From: Mya arenaria | Lineage: Eukaryota > Mollusca > Bivalvia > Myida > Myidae | DNA length: 64,000 bases | NCBI RefSeq assembly: GCF_026914265.1 | Contig: NC_069124.1 | Location: 18,889,648-18,953,647, forward strand | Reading direction: 5' to 3' | In this document: piece after piece, positions 63,632 through 64,000 of the stretch | Layout: each line of letters opens with the position of its first letter | How positions within the stretch are numbered: the stretch's first letter is position 1 | Position numbers and translations under genes: made by a program | Notes under the pieces: model-generated | The model's input: the letters and a program-made list of their open reading frames with translations, nothing else | Told to the model about the DNA's origin: nothing | Database searches by the model: none

Positions 63632-63782
63632 ATGTCTATTAGGTAAGTGTATTGTTACTTTAACAGGTACCACTCTGGAGCATTTTTCTTTAATATTAAT
63701 GTGTGATGAGAGGGATAAAACTAAAATATTATATATGTATAATATATATATGTATATTAAGGTTATTATAAACCACTGACTC

Positions 63783-63834
<52 letters not shown>

Positions 63835-63990
63835 TATTCATCTATTTTCAGAACTCGACTATTCGAAGACTCTCCAGTGAGTGACGTCACATCCGGGTCA
63901 CCGTGGGACGAGATCGCGGCTATGTTAACACCATGCCAGACGGTCAACGAGTCTTTGGACTCGGGAATTGGATCCAGCGCAGAACTATCG
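63632..63990 (+). CDS. cdc25: CDC25-family phosphatase, array copy 15 (cut by window end)
   Basis: Only exon 1 (63632-63642) and exon 2 (63852-63990) are inside the window. Both are intact and the exon 2 donor GTAGGC is present. Intron 1 is the longest of all (209 bp) because of a long pure AAT run (63785-63832). The unit start lacks TTTGAATTC. The array continues beyond 64000. Confidence 0.85.
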
Positions 63991-64000
63991 GTAGGCCGAC

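Larger units (their letters stand above)
23805..64000 (+). repeat. Head-to-tail tandem array of a ~2.8 kb CDC25 gene unit, 14 copies plus a partial
   Basis: Unit starts (CTTTGAATTCAG or variant) lie at about 23805, 26538, 29413, 32315, 35200, 38041, 40969, 43755, [46421, shortened], 48931, 51733, 54566, 57423, 60193 and 63024. Distances between the start codons of neighbouring genes are 2733, 2875, 2892, 2895, 2841, 2920, 2794, 2261, 2905, 2803, 2842, 2858, 2769 and 2821 bp. Unit order is ~600 bp upstream region, four exons, ~170 bp 3' UTR, ~200 bp AT-rich spacer, (GAGT)n tract, then ~90 bp to the next unit. Length differences come mostly from the GAGT tract and an intron 1 triplet run. Introns and spacers are nearly identical, which points to recent amplification or homogenisation. 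Confidence 0.95.

Overview
The window is metazoan nuclear DNA, most likely from a bivalve mollusc. The evidence is AT-rich non-coding sequence, spliced genes with GT-AG introns, and repeats of bivalve type: elements made of ~145-165 bp tandem repeats, a GACGG/GACTG microsatellite and C-rich/G-rich inverted ends, here called 'pearl-like' from general knowledge. Nothing bacterial or viral is seen.

Positions 1 to ~23.8 kb are gene-poor. They hold three pearl-like elements (2.5-3.1, 5.6-7.6 and 12.6-13.9 kb). The third has jumped into a 23-bp minisatellite at 12.0-14.4 kb. There are also several inverted-repeat elements (7.6-8.0, 11.5-11.9, 16.8-17.2, 17.4-18.05, 21.76-21.89 kb), a tRNA-derived SINE head (19.6 kb), an (AAAT)n tract (20.8-21.0 kb) and a 5'-truncated LINE tail (~22.96-23.5 kb). 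The only convincing host coding sequence here is one first coding exon of an unidentified gene on the minus strand (11.08-11.40 kb).

From ~23.8 kb to the window end is a head-to-tail array of a ~2.7-2.9 kb unit. There are fourteen complete copies, one of them shortened, and the start of a fifteenth that runs off the edge. Every unit carries a compact four-exon gene for a CDC25-family dual-specificity phosphatase (308 aa in my model), then a polyadenylation signal and a variable (GAGT)n minisatellite. Eleven copies read intact, three (copies 5, 12, 13) have frame-breaking changes, and copy 15 is cut by the window. Intact copies differ at only six protein positions or segments. Introns and spacers are nearly identical too, so the array is young or continually homogenised. 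Variants shared by distant units, for example units 4 and 10, suggest multi-unit block duplication or gene conversion.

CDC25 removes inhibitory phosphates from cyclin-dependent kinases, so the array would raise the gene dose of a mitotic activator. Diverged copies of the 5' edge of the unit lie just upstream (22.56-22.9 and 23.5-23.8 kb), which suggests an older round of duplication at the same place.
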